DNA of 18,055 nt from Bacteroidales bacterium (GCA_900769785.1 CAAGHV010000127.1:1-18055); one strand, 5' to 3'. Shown: positions 6,123 through 13,889, counted from the stretch's first letter. The notes: generated by a model not told the origin, from the sequence alone. A program made the numbers and translations.

Positions 6123-6335
6123 ATGAAAAAAGTAATGTTTTTATTGGCTGTTGCCGGTATGTTCTCTTTCGCAGCTTGTAACAACAACGCAGCAGAAGCT
6201 CCTGCTGAAGAAGTTGCTGTTGAAGAAACTGTAGCTGAAGAAGTTGTAGCTGAAGAAGCAGTTGTTGCTGATTCTAACGCTGTAGCTGAAGAAGTTGCTA
6301 CTGAAGAAGTTGCTACTGAAGAAGCTGCTCAATAA
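6123..6335 (+). CDS. Small Ala/Glu/Val-rich repeat lipoprotein
   Basis: Function unknown. The 70-residue product has a lipoprotein signal (MKKVMFLLAVAGMFSFAAC, Cys19). The mature part of about 50 residues is almost only Ala, Glu and Val in units such as EEVA, AEEV and TEEVA, strongly acidic and probably extended or helical. It contains no globular domain. Three 15-bp units (6288-6302, 6303-6317, partial 6318-6329) are exact tandem repeats, so length may vary between strains. Codon choice is uniform (GAA, GCT, GTT), unlike the mixed use nearby, which fits high expression. A separate promoter and terminator make it a single-gene unit. It could be an abundant envelope spacer or acidic coat protein; that role is only inference. 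Confidence 0.8.
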   Translation: MKKVMFLLAVAGMFSFAACNNNAAEAPAEEVAVEETVAEEVVAEEAVVADSNAVAEEVATEEVATEEAAQ

Positions 6336-6356
6336 TTATCGATAAGAGCATCAAGA

Positions 6357-6402
6357 CAAAAAGAGAGGATTGCAATTGGCAACCCTCTCTTTTGTTTTTT
6401 TT
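6357..6402. terminator. Terminator between the repeat lipoprotein and the pheS operon
   Basis: AAAAGAGAGGATTGC (6359-6373) pairs with GCAACCCTCTCTTTT (6379-6393) except for one A-C mismatch, followed by a T run on the + strand. The - strand side also has CTTTTTGTCTT after the stem, so it probably ends the five-gene - strand operon as well. Confidence 0.8.
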
Positions 6403-6418
6403 GTATTACCTGTCTTTG

Positions 6419-6838
6419 TTATTTTGCCACAGATACTTTAAATTTCATAGGCGACATAACGGTTGCATGCTCTAAGTCGGAATCTTCGATAATGAAGGTG
6501 ATTTCGCCGGGGCTGATATCAAATCTTACATTTTCGTAGTACAAGCTGCCGGTGTTGCCGTCGCGATAAGGCAATAGATACGGAAGCATATTGTCGCGGC
6601 CGTCGCCATCAATATAATATGCCACCACAATACCATCTTCTATTACTCCGGTAGTGATTTCGGGAGCCGAAAAACTAGCGTAGATATAAGATAACCCGTA
6701 ATGGTCCACCCAATGATTTGGATAAACATCAATGTAAAACGATTCGACACAACCTTGGTGTACATGAACAATCGTTTCTTTTGTGCAGCCTGCCAGCAAG
6801 AAAGGCAAAACTGCTAATGCTAAGATAAATTTTCTCAT
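6419..6838 (-). CDS. Hypothetical lipoprotein, last gene of the pheS operon
   Basis: Not recognised. The 139-residue product has a lipoprotein signal with lipobox LAGC (Cys18). The mature part is rich in aromatic residues and alternating hydrophobic stretches (GLSYIYASF, GIVVAYYIDGDG, ITFIIEDSDL), suggesting a small beta-sandwich in the envelope. It has no charged export signal right after the cysteine (TKETIV), so a periplasm-facing position is more likely than surface display. It starts 9 bases after the exonuclease stop codon and should be co-transcribed with it. The link to tRNA charging and folate genes upstream looks positional rather than functional. Confidence 0.75.
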   Translation of the reverse strand: MRKFILALAVLPFLLAGCTKETIVHVHQGCVESFYIDVYPNHWVDHYGLSYIYASFSAPEITTGVIEDGIVVAYYIDGDGRDNMLPYLLPYRDGNTGSLYYENVRFDISPGEITFIIEDSDLEHATVMSPMKFKVSVAK

Positions 6839-6847
6839 AACACGAAT

Positions 6848-7567
6848 TTATTTTATAATTATACATTCTTGTGATATCGGCTCTTGCCCTGTCATTTTCA
6901 GGAACAGCTGAGCCACCGTTATAGTATCCTTTTCGCAATATGCGGCAATACGGGCCAAATCCTTGTCGTTCCAATATACCGCAGCCACTTCGCTACCATC
7001 AATATCGTCCTTTGGCGAAGGTATTCCCATAGTTGTTGCCAGCAGTTCGAGCGAGGTGTAGTGCTTATAGTCGCCAAACTTCCACATATCCAGCGTATCG
7101 ATATGTGGGTTGTCCCACGATTTTCGGCCCATCAGGTTCATAACCTTTGGTATAGTCACCCCATTCACTATCATTCGGCGGCAAAGGTATGGGAGGTCAA
7201 ACTCCTTTAGGTTGTGTCCGCATAGGCGGCATTCGGCAGTGCCGAAATACTTATCCACCAAGGCGGCAAAAGCCGAAAGCACCTCTCCCTCGATGTGCGA
7301 GGTGTATGATTTGACATACAACTTGCCGTCTCTTATAAAAGCTGCCGACACGCACACCACTTTGCCAAACTCGGCATATATGCCTGCACGCCCATAAAGG
7401 TGGGCCGGAGAGCTACTGTCAACACCGCTGTCGTAGCGAACAATGTTGGCAGCCTTCTTGTCCCACAGCCGCCGCATATCATTGCTCAAACAATCGTATC
7501 CGGCACTTTGCGGCACCGTCTCGATGTCCACAAACAGTATGCGTTCGATATTGACGGAGGAATACAT
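6848..7567 (-). CDS. Predicted 3'-5' exonuclease, PolB exonuclease-like (DnaQ fold)
   Basis: A DEDDy-type exonuclease related to the proofreading domain of family B DNA polymerases (DNA_pol_B_exo2-like). Exo I is FVDIETVP with Asp14 and Glu16. Exo II is GHNLKEFDLPYL with Asp124. Exo III is YCEKDTITVAQLF with Tyr210 and Asp214. All metal-binding acids are present, so it should be active on DNA or RNA 3' ends. The 239-residue length fits a stand-alone enzyme without a polymerase domain. It follows the thioredoxin gene with a 1-base gap and precedes the lipoprotein by 9 bases. Its partner and substrate are unknown; repair or RNA end trimming are both possible. Confidence 0.87.
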   Translation of the reverse strand: MYSSVNIERILFVDIETVPQSAGYDCLSNDMRRLWDKKAANIVRYDSGVDSSSPAHLYGRAGIYAEFGKVVCVSAAFIRDGKLYVKSYTSHIEGEVLSAFAALVDKYFGTAECRLCGHNLKEFDLPYLCRRMIVNGVTIPKVMNLMGRKSWDNPHIDTLDMWKFGDYKHYTSLELLATTMGIPSPKDDIDGSEVAAVYWNDKDLARIAAYCEKDTITVAQLFLKMTGQEPISQECIIIK

Positions 7568-7568
7568 T

Positions 7569-7973
7569 TTATTTTTGCTCCAACACTTTGTTCAACGTTG
7601 CTATGATGTTTTCTTTCTGCTGGGTTCCCACCATTCGGGTAACCTCCTTACCGTCTTTGAAAACTATCAGTGCCGGTATTCCCGTTATGCGGTATCGTCC
7701 GGCCACGTTCTTGGCTTTATCCACATCCAGCTTCAGAAAAGTAACTTTACCTTCCATCTCTTTGGCTGCAGCCTCGAACAATGGTGCTTGCATAATGCAA
7801 GGGCGGCACCATGTGGCCCAAAAATCAACTATCACCACACCTTTGGATATATTTGCGTCGAAGGTTTTTTCGGTTACCTCCTTCACTTTGCCATCGTTGC
7901 CGGCAAACGCCATATTGCCCAAGCACACAAATGCCATCAATAGGGCTGTAAAAATAAATGTTCTACGTTTCAT
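7569..7973 (-). CDS. Exported thioredoxin-fold protein
   Basis: A periplasmic thioredoxin. Residues 1-24 form a Sec signal peptide (MKRRT, hydrophobic core, AFA cleavage site before Gly25). The redox motif WCRPC has Cys56 and Cys59, and the cis-proline is Pro100 in GIPALIVF. The mature chain of about 110 residues is one complete thioredoxin domain with no extra insert, unlike ResA/TlpA-type proteins. The Arg in CRPC instead of CGPC may shift the redox potential. It lies 30 bp after folB and 1 base before the exonuclease gene. It probably acts in disulfide exchange or oxidative-stress repair in the envelope. No membrane reductase partner is in the window. Confidence 0.9.
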   Translation of the reverse strand: MKRRTFIFTALLMAFVCLGNMAFAGNDGKVKEVTEKTFDANISKGVVIVDFWATWCRPCIMQAPLFEAAAKEMEGKVTFLKLDVDKAKNVAGRYRITGIPALIVFKDGKEVTRMVGTQQKENIIATLNKVLEQK

Positions 7974-8003
7974 AACTATTTTTTTGTCGTTTGTGTTTTT
8001 GTG

Positions 8004-8363
8004 TTATTCTCTTGTTTTTTCTATTTCAACACTTACTGCGGCCAATTGGCCACCTAGTGGCGGATTTAATTTCGACACTTTAACGGTCAAAGCCTCCACT
8101 CCTTCAAATTTATCAAGCACAGCATTGGCAATACGCTCGCACACATTTTCTAGCAGCTTCGACGGTATAGCCATCTGGTGCTTCACTGTTTGATATACCG
8201 ATAGGTAGTTTACCGTGTCGGCCAGTTCGTCGGAGGTTTGGCTCCGCGATGTGTCAACTTCCAACTCCATATCCACACAAAAGTGCGTCCCAATGGCTTG
8301 TTCCTCGGCAAAACAACCGTGGAAGGCGTAGAAGTCCATTTTTTCTAGTCGTATCTTTGCCAT
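8004..8363 (-). CDS. folB: Dihydroneopterin aldolase
   Basis: A cytoplasmic enzyme of folate synthesis, converting 7,8-dihydroneopterin to 6-hydroxymethyl-dihydropterin and glycolaldehyde. The 119-residue length is normal. Seen motifs: FYAFHGCFAEEQ near the start, DTVNYLSVYQTV for pterin binding, LLENVCERIA, and VSKLNPPLGG with Lys98 as the expected catalytic lysine. It begins 8 bases after pheS and shares its transcript. No other folate gene is present, so the placement next to pheS is not a folate cluster. The call is firm; epimerase side activity, common in the family, cannot be judged. Confidence 0.93.
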   Translation of the reverse strand: MAKIRLEKMDFYAFHGCFAEEQAIGTHFCVDMELEVDTSRSQTSDELADTVNYLSVYQTVKHQMAIPSKLLENVCERIANAVLDKFEGVEALTVKVSKLNPPLGGQLAAVSVEIEKTRE

Positions 8364-8371
8364 AAACCTGC

Positions 8372-9412
8372 CTATAGTATTGCTTCAAACTGTTTAAGGA
8401 ATCTCAAATCGTTCTCGAAGTATAGTCGTAGGTCGCGTATCTGGTATTTGAGCATAGCCATACGTTCCACTCCCATACCGAAAGCAAAACCCGAATATTC
8501 CTTGCTATCGATGCCGCTAGCCTCAAGCACGTTGGGATCAACCATTCCGCAACCCAATATTTCCAGCCATCCGGTATGTTTGCAGATGTTACAACCTTTT
8601 CCGCCGCAGATGTTGCACGAAATGTCCATCTCGGCCGACGGTTCGGTAAATGGAAAATACGAAGGGCGTAGGCGTATCTGTGTGTCCTCGCCAAACATTT
8701 CTTTGGCAAAGTATAGTAGAGTTTGTTTAAGGTCGGCAAACGACACTTTCTTGTCAATGTACAATCCTTCCACTTGGTGGAAAATGCAGTGTGCACGGGC
8801 CGAAATAGCTTCGTTGCGGAACACACGACCCGGAGCTATAATTCTTATCGGAGGTTGAGCCTTTTCCATCACCCTCACCTGCACAGACGAGGTGTGGGTA
8901 CGTAGTGCTACATCGCCATGCTTGCCTTCTTTCTCAATAAAGAAGGTGTCTTGCATATCTCGTGCCGGATGCTCGGGCGGAAAGTTGAGTGCCGAAAATA
9001 TATGCCAGTCGTCTTCTATCTCCGGAGCCTCTGCCACAGTGAAACCTATGCGTGCAAAAATGTCTATAATCTCGTTCTGCACCACCGAAAGGACGTGGCG
9101 GCTGCCAATCTCGGCAAAGTCGGTAGGCATTGTCAGGTCCATATCGCCACTGTCGTCGCTTTGTTCTTCTACAAAGGCTTTAAACTCTTCTATCTTGGCC
9201 TGTGCTGCGTTTTTCAGTTGGTTGAGCAGTTGTCCCATCTCGCGTTTTTGGTCGTTGGGTATAGTCTTGAACGCCTCAAAAAGGTCGTTCATCACACCCT
9301 TCTTGCCCAAAAATTTAATACGGAACTGCTCTATTCCTTCTATCTTGTTGGCAAAACCATCAATAGTGGTCTCGTTTATTTCCTTTAAGTAGCTTTCTAT
9401 TTTTTCTTTCAT
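8372..9412 (-). CDS. pheS: Phenylalanine--tRNA ligase alpha subunit
   Basis: The catalytic alpha subunit of PheRS, which charges tRNA-Phe as an alpha2beta2 enzyme. It has 346 residues, the normal length. The N-terminal ~90 residues form the tRNA-contacting coiled coil. Class II motif 2 is seen in RVFRNEAISARAHCIFHQ, and motif 3 in FGMGVERMAML near residues 312-317. THTSSVQVR and PFTEPSAEMD are also diagnostic. Cys266, Cys269, Cys274 and Cys277 (CNICGGKGCNIC) form a CxxC-x4-CxxC knuckle, likely zinc-binding, seen in a subset of bacterial PheS. pheT is not adjacent, which is common in Bacteroidota. It is the first gene of a five-gene run. The upstream 72 bp show no exact TAnnTTTG box on the - strand; readthrough from the cyclophilin gene is possible. 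Confidence 0.95.
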   Translation of the reverse strand: MKEKIESYLKEINETTIDGFANKIEGIEQFRIKFLGKKGVMNDLFEAFKTIPNDQKREMGQLLNQLKNAAQAKIEEFKAFVEEQSDDSGDMDLTMPTDFAEIGSRHVLSVVQNEIIDIFARIGFTVAEAPEIEDDWHIFSALNFPPEHPARDMQDTFFIEKEGKHGDVALRTHTSSVQVRVMEKAQPPIRIIAPGRVFRNEAISARAHCIFHQVEGLYIDKKVSFADLKQTLLYFAKEMFGEDTQIRLRPSYFPFTEPSAEMDISCNICGGKGCNICKHTGWLEILGCGMVDPNVLEASGIDSKEYSGFAFGMGVERMAMLKYQIRDLRLYFENDLRFLKQFEAIL

Positions 9413-9484
9413 CTATTGATATTGTTATTATCTGTTACAAAAAAACTCTATATTACACTTCAAACAGTATATATAACGAAGTTT

Positions 9485-10180
9485 TTATTCTTCTATTACA
9501 CTTATCTTCATTTTTACATCGGCCACAGGTCGGTTGTTGCGGTCGCATTGTACGGCAGCTATCTTGTCAATAACGTCCAAGCCCTCTACAACCTCGCCAA
9601 ATACAGTGTAATCGTTATCTAGGAACGGCGTTCCACCAATAGTCTTATAGGTTTCTATCTGTTCGGGGGTATATTCTATAGTACTTTTGCGCTGCATTTG
9701 CATCATCTTAAGCTGTTGTTCGTTGTACTTCTGCCCATGCACAATATAAAACTGCGATCCCGACGATTCCTTTTTGGGATTTACAGCGTCGCCTTGCCTT
9801 GCTGCTGCCAAAGCACCCTTCTTATGGTAGTGTTGGGGTACAAATTCGGCCGGAATAGTATATCCCGGACCACCGTTGCCAAGCATCTGCCCGGGTTTCG
9901 CATTTTTCGATTTTGGATCGCCTCCTTGTATCATAAAATTATTTATTACCCTATGGAACAACAAATCGTCAAAAAAACCATTTTTTACTAGCTTAATGAA
10001 GTTTTCTTTGTGCAAAGGAGTGTCATTATACAGCAAAATCTTCATTTTTCCAAACGAAGTTTCTACTAAAACGTATGTTTTTTTCTCTTTTCCTAAGTCT
10101 TGACTATTAGCATTTTGCGTAAAAGAGAAGAAGAAAACCATTAAAAAAAATGCTAAAAATGTCAGTTTTTTTCTATTCAT
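9485..10180 (-). CDS. Exported cyclophilin-type peptidyl-prolyl isomerase
   Basis: Catalyses cis-trans isomerisation of prolyl bonds in envelope proteins. The frame is open to 10225, but the start at 10180 is preferred: it opens directly with a signal peptide (MNRKKLTFLAFFLMVFFFSF), and the promoter -7 box lies at 10210-10203, between the two candidate starts. The 231-residue product has the cyclophilin core: FHRVINNFMIQGGDP, GGPGYTIPAEF, AAARQGD, SGSQFYIVHG and GTPFLDNDYTVFGEVVEG. An insert (QQLKMMQMQRKSTIEYTPEQ) lies between core strands, as in other Bacteroidales members. The signal ends near NANSQD, so the protein is periplasmic and possibly not lipidated. It is divergent from a lipoprotein gene. 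Confidence 0.9.
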   Translation of the reverse strand: MNRKKLTFLAFFLMVFFFSFTQNANSQDLGKEKKTYVLVETSFGKMKILLYNDTPLHKENFIKLVKNGFFDDLLFHRVINNFMIQGGDPKSKNAKPGQMLGNGGPGYTIPAEFVPQHYHKKGALAAARQGDAVNPKKESSGSQFYIVHGQKYNEQQLKMMQMQRKSTIEYTPEQIETYKTIGGTPFLDNDYTVFGEVVEGLDVIDKIAAVQCDRNNRPVADVKMKISVIEE

Positions 10181-10194
10181 ATCTATAAAAATAT

Positions 10195-10210
10195 TATTTT
10201 TGCAAAAGTA
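10195..10210. promoter_or_regulatory. Back-to-back -7 boxes of divergent promoters
   Basis: TATTTTTG (10195-10202, + strand, towards the lipoprotein/DUF4301 genes) abuts TACTTTTG (10210-10203, - strand, towards the cyclophilin). Together they read TATTTTTGCAAAAGTA, a near-perfect dyad. The two polymerase sites overlap and could not both be occupied at once. Confidence 0.6.
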
Positions 10211-10251
10211 AATCAAATAATTCAATTGTGTAACAATAAAAATAACTTTTA

Positions 10252-10662
10252 ATGATGAAAAAACCGCTTTTTATAGTTAGTTTACTGGTAATGACTATCT
10301 TATCAGTGAATATTTTTATTTCATGCGATAAGGACACCGATTGCACCATTGTGGTAACAGTTATCGATGGTCAAACCCAAAAAATCGTTCCTGATGCCAA
10401 AGTTTATTTTGGTAAAGATAGTAGCGATTTCAACGTTACCGGAACAACCGATTCCAAGGGTCAGTTTGCTCACACCTACAAGAGCCCTGCCATATACGAT
10501 ATGGAGGCATCTGTCGACTATCAAAGCAAGATAGACGAAACTTACTATTGGGCAATTCACAAGGAAGGACATAATAGTTTCCGCTTAAGAGAAGGAGATA
10601 CTATAAAGAGGGATTTGTTCCTTACCCAATCCGACTCTATAAAGAAACTATACCAACCCTAG
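10252..10662 (+). CDS. Small lipoprotein with carboxypeptidase-regulatory-like fold
   Basis: Function unknown. The 136-residue product has a lipoprotein signal with lipobox FISC (Cys25), followed by acidic DKDTD that may favour surface display. The mature part resembles a single transthyretin-like / carboxypeptidase-regulatory-like beta-sandwich: VVTVIDGQTQKIVPDAKVYF, a Gly-Thr-Thr turn, then TDSKGQFAHTYKSPAIYDME. Such domains usually bind or present other envelope parts. Two ATG codons stand in tandem; the second, one codon later, is equally possible. It is divergent from the cyclophilin and lies 30 bp before the DUF4301 gene, with which it probably shares a transcript. Confidence 0.78.
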   Translation: MMKKPLFIVSLLVMTILSVNIFISCDKDTDCTIVVTVIDGQTQKIVPDAKVYFGKDSSDFNVTGTTDSKGQFAHTYKSPAIYDMEASVDYQSKIDETYYWAIHKEGHNSFRLREGDTIKRDLFLTQSDSIKKLYQP

Positions 10663-10692
10663 TAAAAACGCTATAAGACTTATATATCTGCG

Positions 10693-12258
10693 ATGTACAA
10701 CATTAATTTTTCTGCAGAGGATATTGCCCAAATGCGGTCGATGGGTATCGACCGAGAGGAAGTAGTTAAGCAGATTATCAACTTCAAGACCGGCTTTCCG
10801 GCCATAGTGTTGGATTCTCCTGCTACTATCGACAACGGAGGCATCTTCCGCCTAAGCACCGAGGAAGAGGATTTCTATATCCACTACTTCGACGAACATA
10901 GTGTGAACAAAAAGATTTACAAGTTTGTACCTGCCTCGGGTGCCGCTACACGCATGTTCAAAGATTTGTACACTTTCTCGTCGCTATACGATGGCACATC
11001 GCAAAAAAATATAGAGAAAGATTTCCCTACGGTAAAGGAATTCCTCGACAACCTACAGCACTTTGCATTCTACGACGACCTTGTGGCTACAATGAAATCG
11101 ATGGGTATGGATATAGACGAGTATATGCAACGTGGCGATTATACCTCCATTATCAACTGCCTTTTGGGCAAACCGATGGGCTATGGCAACTTAGCCAAAG
11201 GACTTATCAAGTTCCACAGGTATAGCGATGGTGCCCGTACCGCCATGTCGGAACACCTTACCGAAGCCTATCGCTATGCACACGACAAAGATGGCTGGCC
11301 GACAGTACACTTCACTGTACCGTACAAACAACGTACCGCTTTTGGCAAAGAAGCCTTCAAACTACGCAAATATTTTGAAGACACCATAGGGGCAAAGTTC
11401 CATATCAAATTTACGGAACAACAGCATAGTACTGACATCATTGCCGTAGATGAATACAACGAACCCGTACGCGACGACAACGGTAGGCTGGTATTTCGCC
11501 CCGGTGGACATGGTGCACTACTAAGCAACCTCAGCTATCACCACGCCGACTTGGTATTTATCAAAAACATCGACAATGTGATACCCGACGATCCACGAGT
11601 AGCCAACCATCAATCGACCACCGTACGCTACAAAAAGCTGCTGGGTGGTATGCTGCTATACCTTCAAAAAGAAATATTCAGCATGGTAGAGTTACTAAAG
11701 ACACGGATACCCACAGACGAAGAGCTGATGCATATCGAAGACTTTATGAGCAACCGCCTATGTATAGATATATCACGTGCCAAAGCAGCACCTCAAAAAG
11801 AGAAGTTGCGTATGCTACTAGGCAAGCTCAACCGTCCGCTACGTGTATGTGGCATGGTTAAGAACCAAGGCGAACCCGGCGGAGGTCCGTTTTGGGTTGT
11901 CAACGGCGATGGCACCAAAAGTCTGCAGATAGTAGAATCGTCGCAGATAAACCGCAAAAACAGCAGCCAAGAAGCAATACTACAACAATCTACACACTTC
12001 AACCCTGTTGATTTGGCATGTAGTTACAAGTCATATAATGGTAGGCACTTTGCGCTCCAAAACTATGTTGCCCCCACTACCGGCTTTATAAGCAAAAAAA
12101 GCGTGGGTGCCAAAGTAGTGAAATCGCAGGAGTTGCCCGGGCTGTGGAATGGCAGTATGGCCAATTGGACAACAGTGTTTGTAGAAGTGCCATTGGAAAC
12201 ATTCAACCCTGTAAAAACAGTAAACGACCTTCTACGAAAAGAACACTTGATGCAATAG
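10693..12258 (+). CDS. DUF4301 family protein
   Basis: A cytoplasmic protein of a Bacteroidota family without a proven function (recognised as DUF4301). It has 521 residues with no signal peptide or membrane segment. The signature FVPASGAATRMFK is at 78-90 and resembles the nucleotide-binding loop of sugar nucleotidyltransferases. Later conserved-looking stretches are LAKGLIKFHRYSDGARTAMSEH, FRPGGHGALLSNL, GEPGGGPFWV and GSMANWTTVFVEVP. A transferase acting on a nucleotide-linked substrate is a reasonable inference from the loop, but no substrate can be named. It follows the small lipoprotein by 30 bp and is closed by a strong terminator. Confidence 0.8.
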   Translation: MYNINFSAEDIAQMRSMGIDREEVVKQIINFKTGFPAIVLDSPATIDNGGIFRLSTEEEDFYIHYFDEHSVNKKIYKFVPASGAATRMFKDLYTFSSLYDGTSQKNIEKDFPTVKEFLDNLQHFAFYDDLVATMKSMGMDIDEYMQRGDYTSIINCLLGKPMGYGNLAKGLIKFHRYSDGARTAMSEHLTEAYRYAHDKDGWPTVHFTVPYKQRTAFGKEAFKLRKYFEDTIGAKFHIKFTEQQHSTDIIAVDEYNEPVRDDNGRLVFRPGGHGALLSNLSYHHADLVFIKNIDNVIPDDPRVANHQSTTVRYKKLLGGMLLYLQKEIFSMVELLKTRIPTDEELMHIEDFMSNRLCIDISRAKAAPQKEKLRMLLGKLNRPLRVCGMVKNQGEPGGGPFWVVNGDGTKSLQIVESSQINRKNSSQEAILQQSTHFNPVDLACSYKSYNGRHFALQNYVAPTTGFISKKSVGAKVVKSQELPGLWNGSMANWTTVFVEVPLETFNPVKTVNDLLRKEHLMQ

Positions 12259-12300
12259 ATGGTTATAATTTTTATATAACATATCGCAATAAATAGATAG

Positions 12301-12348
12301 AAAAAAAGGAACTTTTATCAGTGCTATAGCACAAAAGTTCCTTTTTTT
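12301..12348 (+). terminator. Terminator of the DUF4301 transcript
   Basis: AAAAAAAGGAACTTTT (12301-12316) and its exact complement (12333-12348) form a 16-bp stem ending in seven Ts. The loop itself holds GTGCTATAGCAC (12321-12332), a perfect palindrome that stacks as an upper stem. The poly-A on the left would also allow termination on the - strand. Confidence 0.88.
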
Positions 12349-12405
12349 AATTATTTAACATAGTATTTGTACACCAAACACCGCCAATAAATGTCATTGT
12401 AAATA

Positions 12406-12978
12406 ATGGATCAGAATATTCGAGAATTGATAAGCAAGTGTATAGAGGGCGATAGTGCCGCCCAGCGGGCCTTTTACGATAAATACAAAGGTCGGTTTTA
12501 CGCTGTGTGCCTACGCTATGCCTCCGGCAATGCCGAAGCTCAGGATATAATGATCGAAGCATTTCTCAAAGTCTTCAACTCGTTAAAGACATACCGTGGC
12601 GATGGCAATATAGAAGGTTGGATGTATAAGATATTCTCTAACTACGCCATCTCTTATGTAAACAAAAAACACAAAGACGTAATGTCGCCACAAAACACCG
12701 AAGAGATTTCGGAGAATATGCTATCAGATAAAAGTACCGCCTTTGCCGACGATACAAGAAACTCGCTATTGCACTACCTGCAATGCCTCAATCCGCGCGA
12801 ACGCACAGTGTTTAATATGATAGCTATAGAAGAATATACCATTGCCGAAGTTGCCGACGAGTTACATATCAAAAAGGCTGTGGCCAAAACCTACTACTAT
12901 AGGGCACGAGCCACACTGCAAAAGATGATAGAGAAAAACGAAAAGGAATTAATGAAAGAATATAATATCAAACAATGA
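12406..12978 (+). CDS. ECF-type RNA polymerase sigma factor
   Basis: A sigma-70 family factor of the extracytoplasmic function class, 190 residues. Region 2 spans about 20-85 (FYDKYKGRFYAVCLRY, EAQDIMIEAFLKVFNSL, GWMYKIFSNYAISYVNK). Region 4 spans about 118-178 with a helix-turn-helix (YTIAEVADELHIKKAVAKTYYYRAR). There is no region 3 or C-terminal extension. Its last bases overlap the start of the next gene by 4 nt (ATGA), the usual arrangement of an ECF sigma factor with its anti-sigma partner. No exact TAnnTTTG promoter is seen in the 57 bp after the upstream terminator, which may mean the gene is read from a non-housekeeping, possibly self-activated, promoter. Confidence 0.92.
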   Translation: MDQNIRELISKCIEGDSAAQRAFYDKYKGRFYAVCLRYASGNAEAQDIMIEAFLKVFNSLKTYRGDGNIEGWMYKIFSNYAISYVNKKHKDVMSPQNTEEISENMLSDKSTAFADDTRNSLLHYLQCLNPRERTVFNMIAIEEYTIAEVADELHIKKAVAKTYYYRARATLQKMIEKNEKELMKEYNIKQ

Positions 12979-13889
12979 TGAAAAATATAGATGAACTATA
13001 TAAAGATATGTTGCAAAACAGCGAGGTAACACCTCCCGACAGTGTGTGGGACGCCCTGTCGTCGAGGTTGTCGGCAGAGGTATCCAGCCCTACCGACAAT
13101 GCCGGCAATACGTTGTCGCAATCAGTATCATCATCGGTCAAAGGCAGTATCAAAAGTGCCGGCAAATTGGCAACATGGAAAACCGCCGCCATAGTGGCAG
13201 TGGCAGGTGCGTCGGTAACAGCCGCCATAGTGGCAACTGCCGATAGTGGCAACACGGACAATACCGAAGCCACCACCATTACCAATACAGCCACAATAGC
13301 TACTACCCCCCAATCCATAGCCGATTCGGCCACCATTGCATACGCCCCCTCGTCGGCCATAGCAGCCTCGGCATCTACTGCTACCCACAGCCATAGTGCC
13401 ACCCCTCAACCTACAAGCAATAGCATCAACAACGGCGATTACAACCTGCCGAAACAACCAACTGCCGAAACAACACCGGCCACAACCATCATCGACACCA
13501 ATATACACGAAAATACCGATACTATGGTGCCGGTATCATCGGCCTACACAGCAACAGACAACATGCCCGTAGTTACCGACACATTGTATATAGACTCTCT
13601 AAAGACAACTATACAACAGATACAATCATCGGTAAACATAATTGTACCTAACTTGGTAACTCCCAACTTCGACAACTACAACGACTGCTGGGAAATAATA
13701 GGAATAGAAGACTACTACAACGTACATGTGGTAATAGCCACACCGAAAGGCAAAATAATATACGAAAGCAAACACTACGACAACTCGTGGTGCCCAACCG
13801 ATATTCCCGATGGAACATACTTCTATGCCATAAACATAATATCACATAGCTACCACAAAAAAGGCGTGCTAGAAATTCGTAGCAAATAA
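12975..13889 (+). CDS. Putative anti-sigma factor with C-terminal CHU_C (T9SS type B-like) domain
   Basis: Likely the membrane-bound partner of the sigma factor, by overlap and by its N-terminus: residues 1-32 (IDELYKDMLQNSEVTPPDSVWDAL) fit the short cytosolic segment seen in many Bacteroidota anti-sigma proteins. One membrane helix lies at about 70-89 (TAAIVAVAGASVTAAIVATA). Residues 90-220 are a low-complexity Thr/Ala/Ser/Pro/Asn linker. Residues 224-304 resemble the gliding-motility C-terminal domain: VTPNFDNYNDCWEIIGIEDY, a strand with PKGKIIYES, YDNSW and DIPDGTYFYAINI. Cys238 and Cys273 in it may form a disulfide. With N-in topology this domain is periplasmic and tethered to the inner membrane, which does not suit a secreted T9SS cargo, so it may be a sensor. 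Assignment as anti-sigma rests on context and the N-terminus, not on a full domain match. Confidence 0.75.
   Translation: MMKNIDELYKDMLQNSEVTPPDSVWDALSSRLSAEVSSPTDNAGNTLSQSVSSSVKGSIKSAGKLATWKTAAIVAVAGASVTAAIVATADSGNTDNTEATTITNTATIATTPQSIADSATIAYAPSSAIAASASTATHSHSATPQPTSNSINNGDYNLPKQPTAETTPATTIIDTNIHENTDTMVPVSSAYTATDNMPVVTDTLYIDSLKTTIQQIQSSVNIIVPNLVTPNFDNYNDCWEIIGIEDYYNVHVVIATPKGKIIYESKHYDNSWCPTDIPDGTYFYAINIISHSYHKKGVLEIRSK

Noticed and set aside
9485..10225. Upstream start of the cyclophilin gene at 10225
   Set aside because: The extra 15 residues are not signal-like and the -7 box at 10210-10203 would lie inside the coding sequence; the start at 10180 opens directly with a signal peptide.
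12968..13508. Two long - strand frames opposite the anti-sigma gene
   Set aside because: They arise from the low-complexity Thr/Ala-rich linker read in reverse and have no domain of their own.
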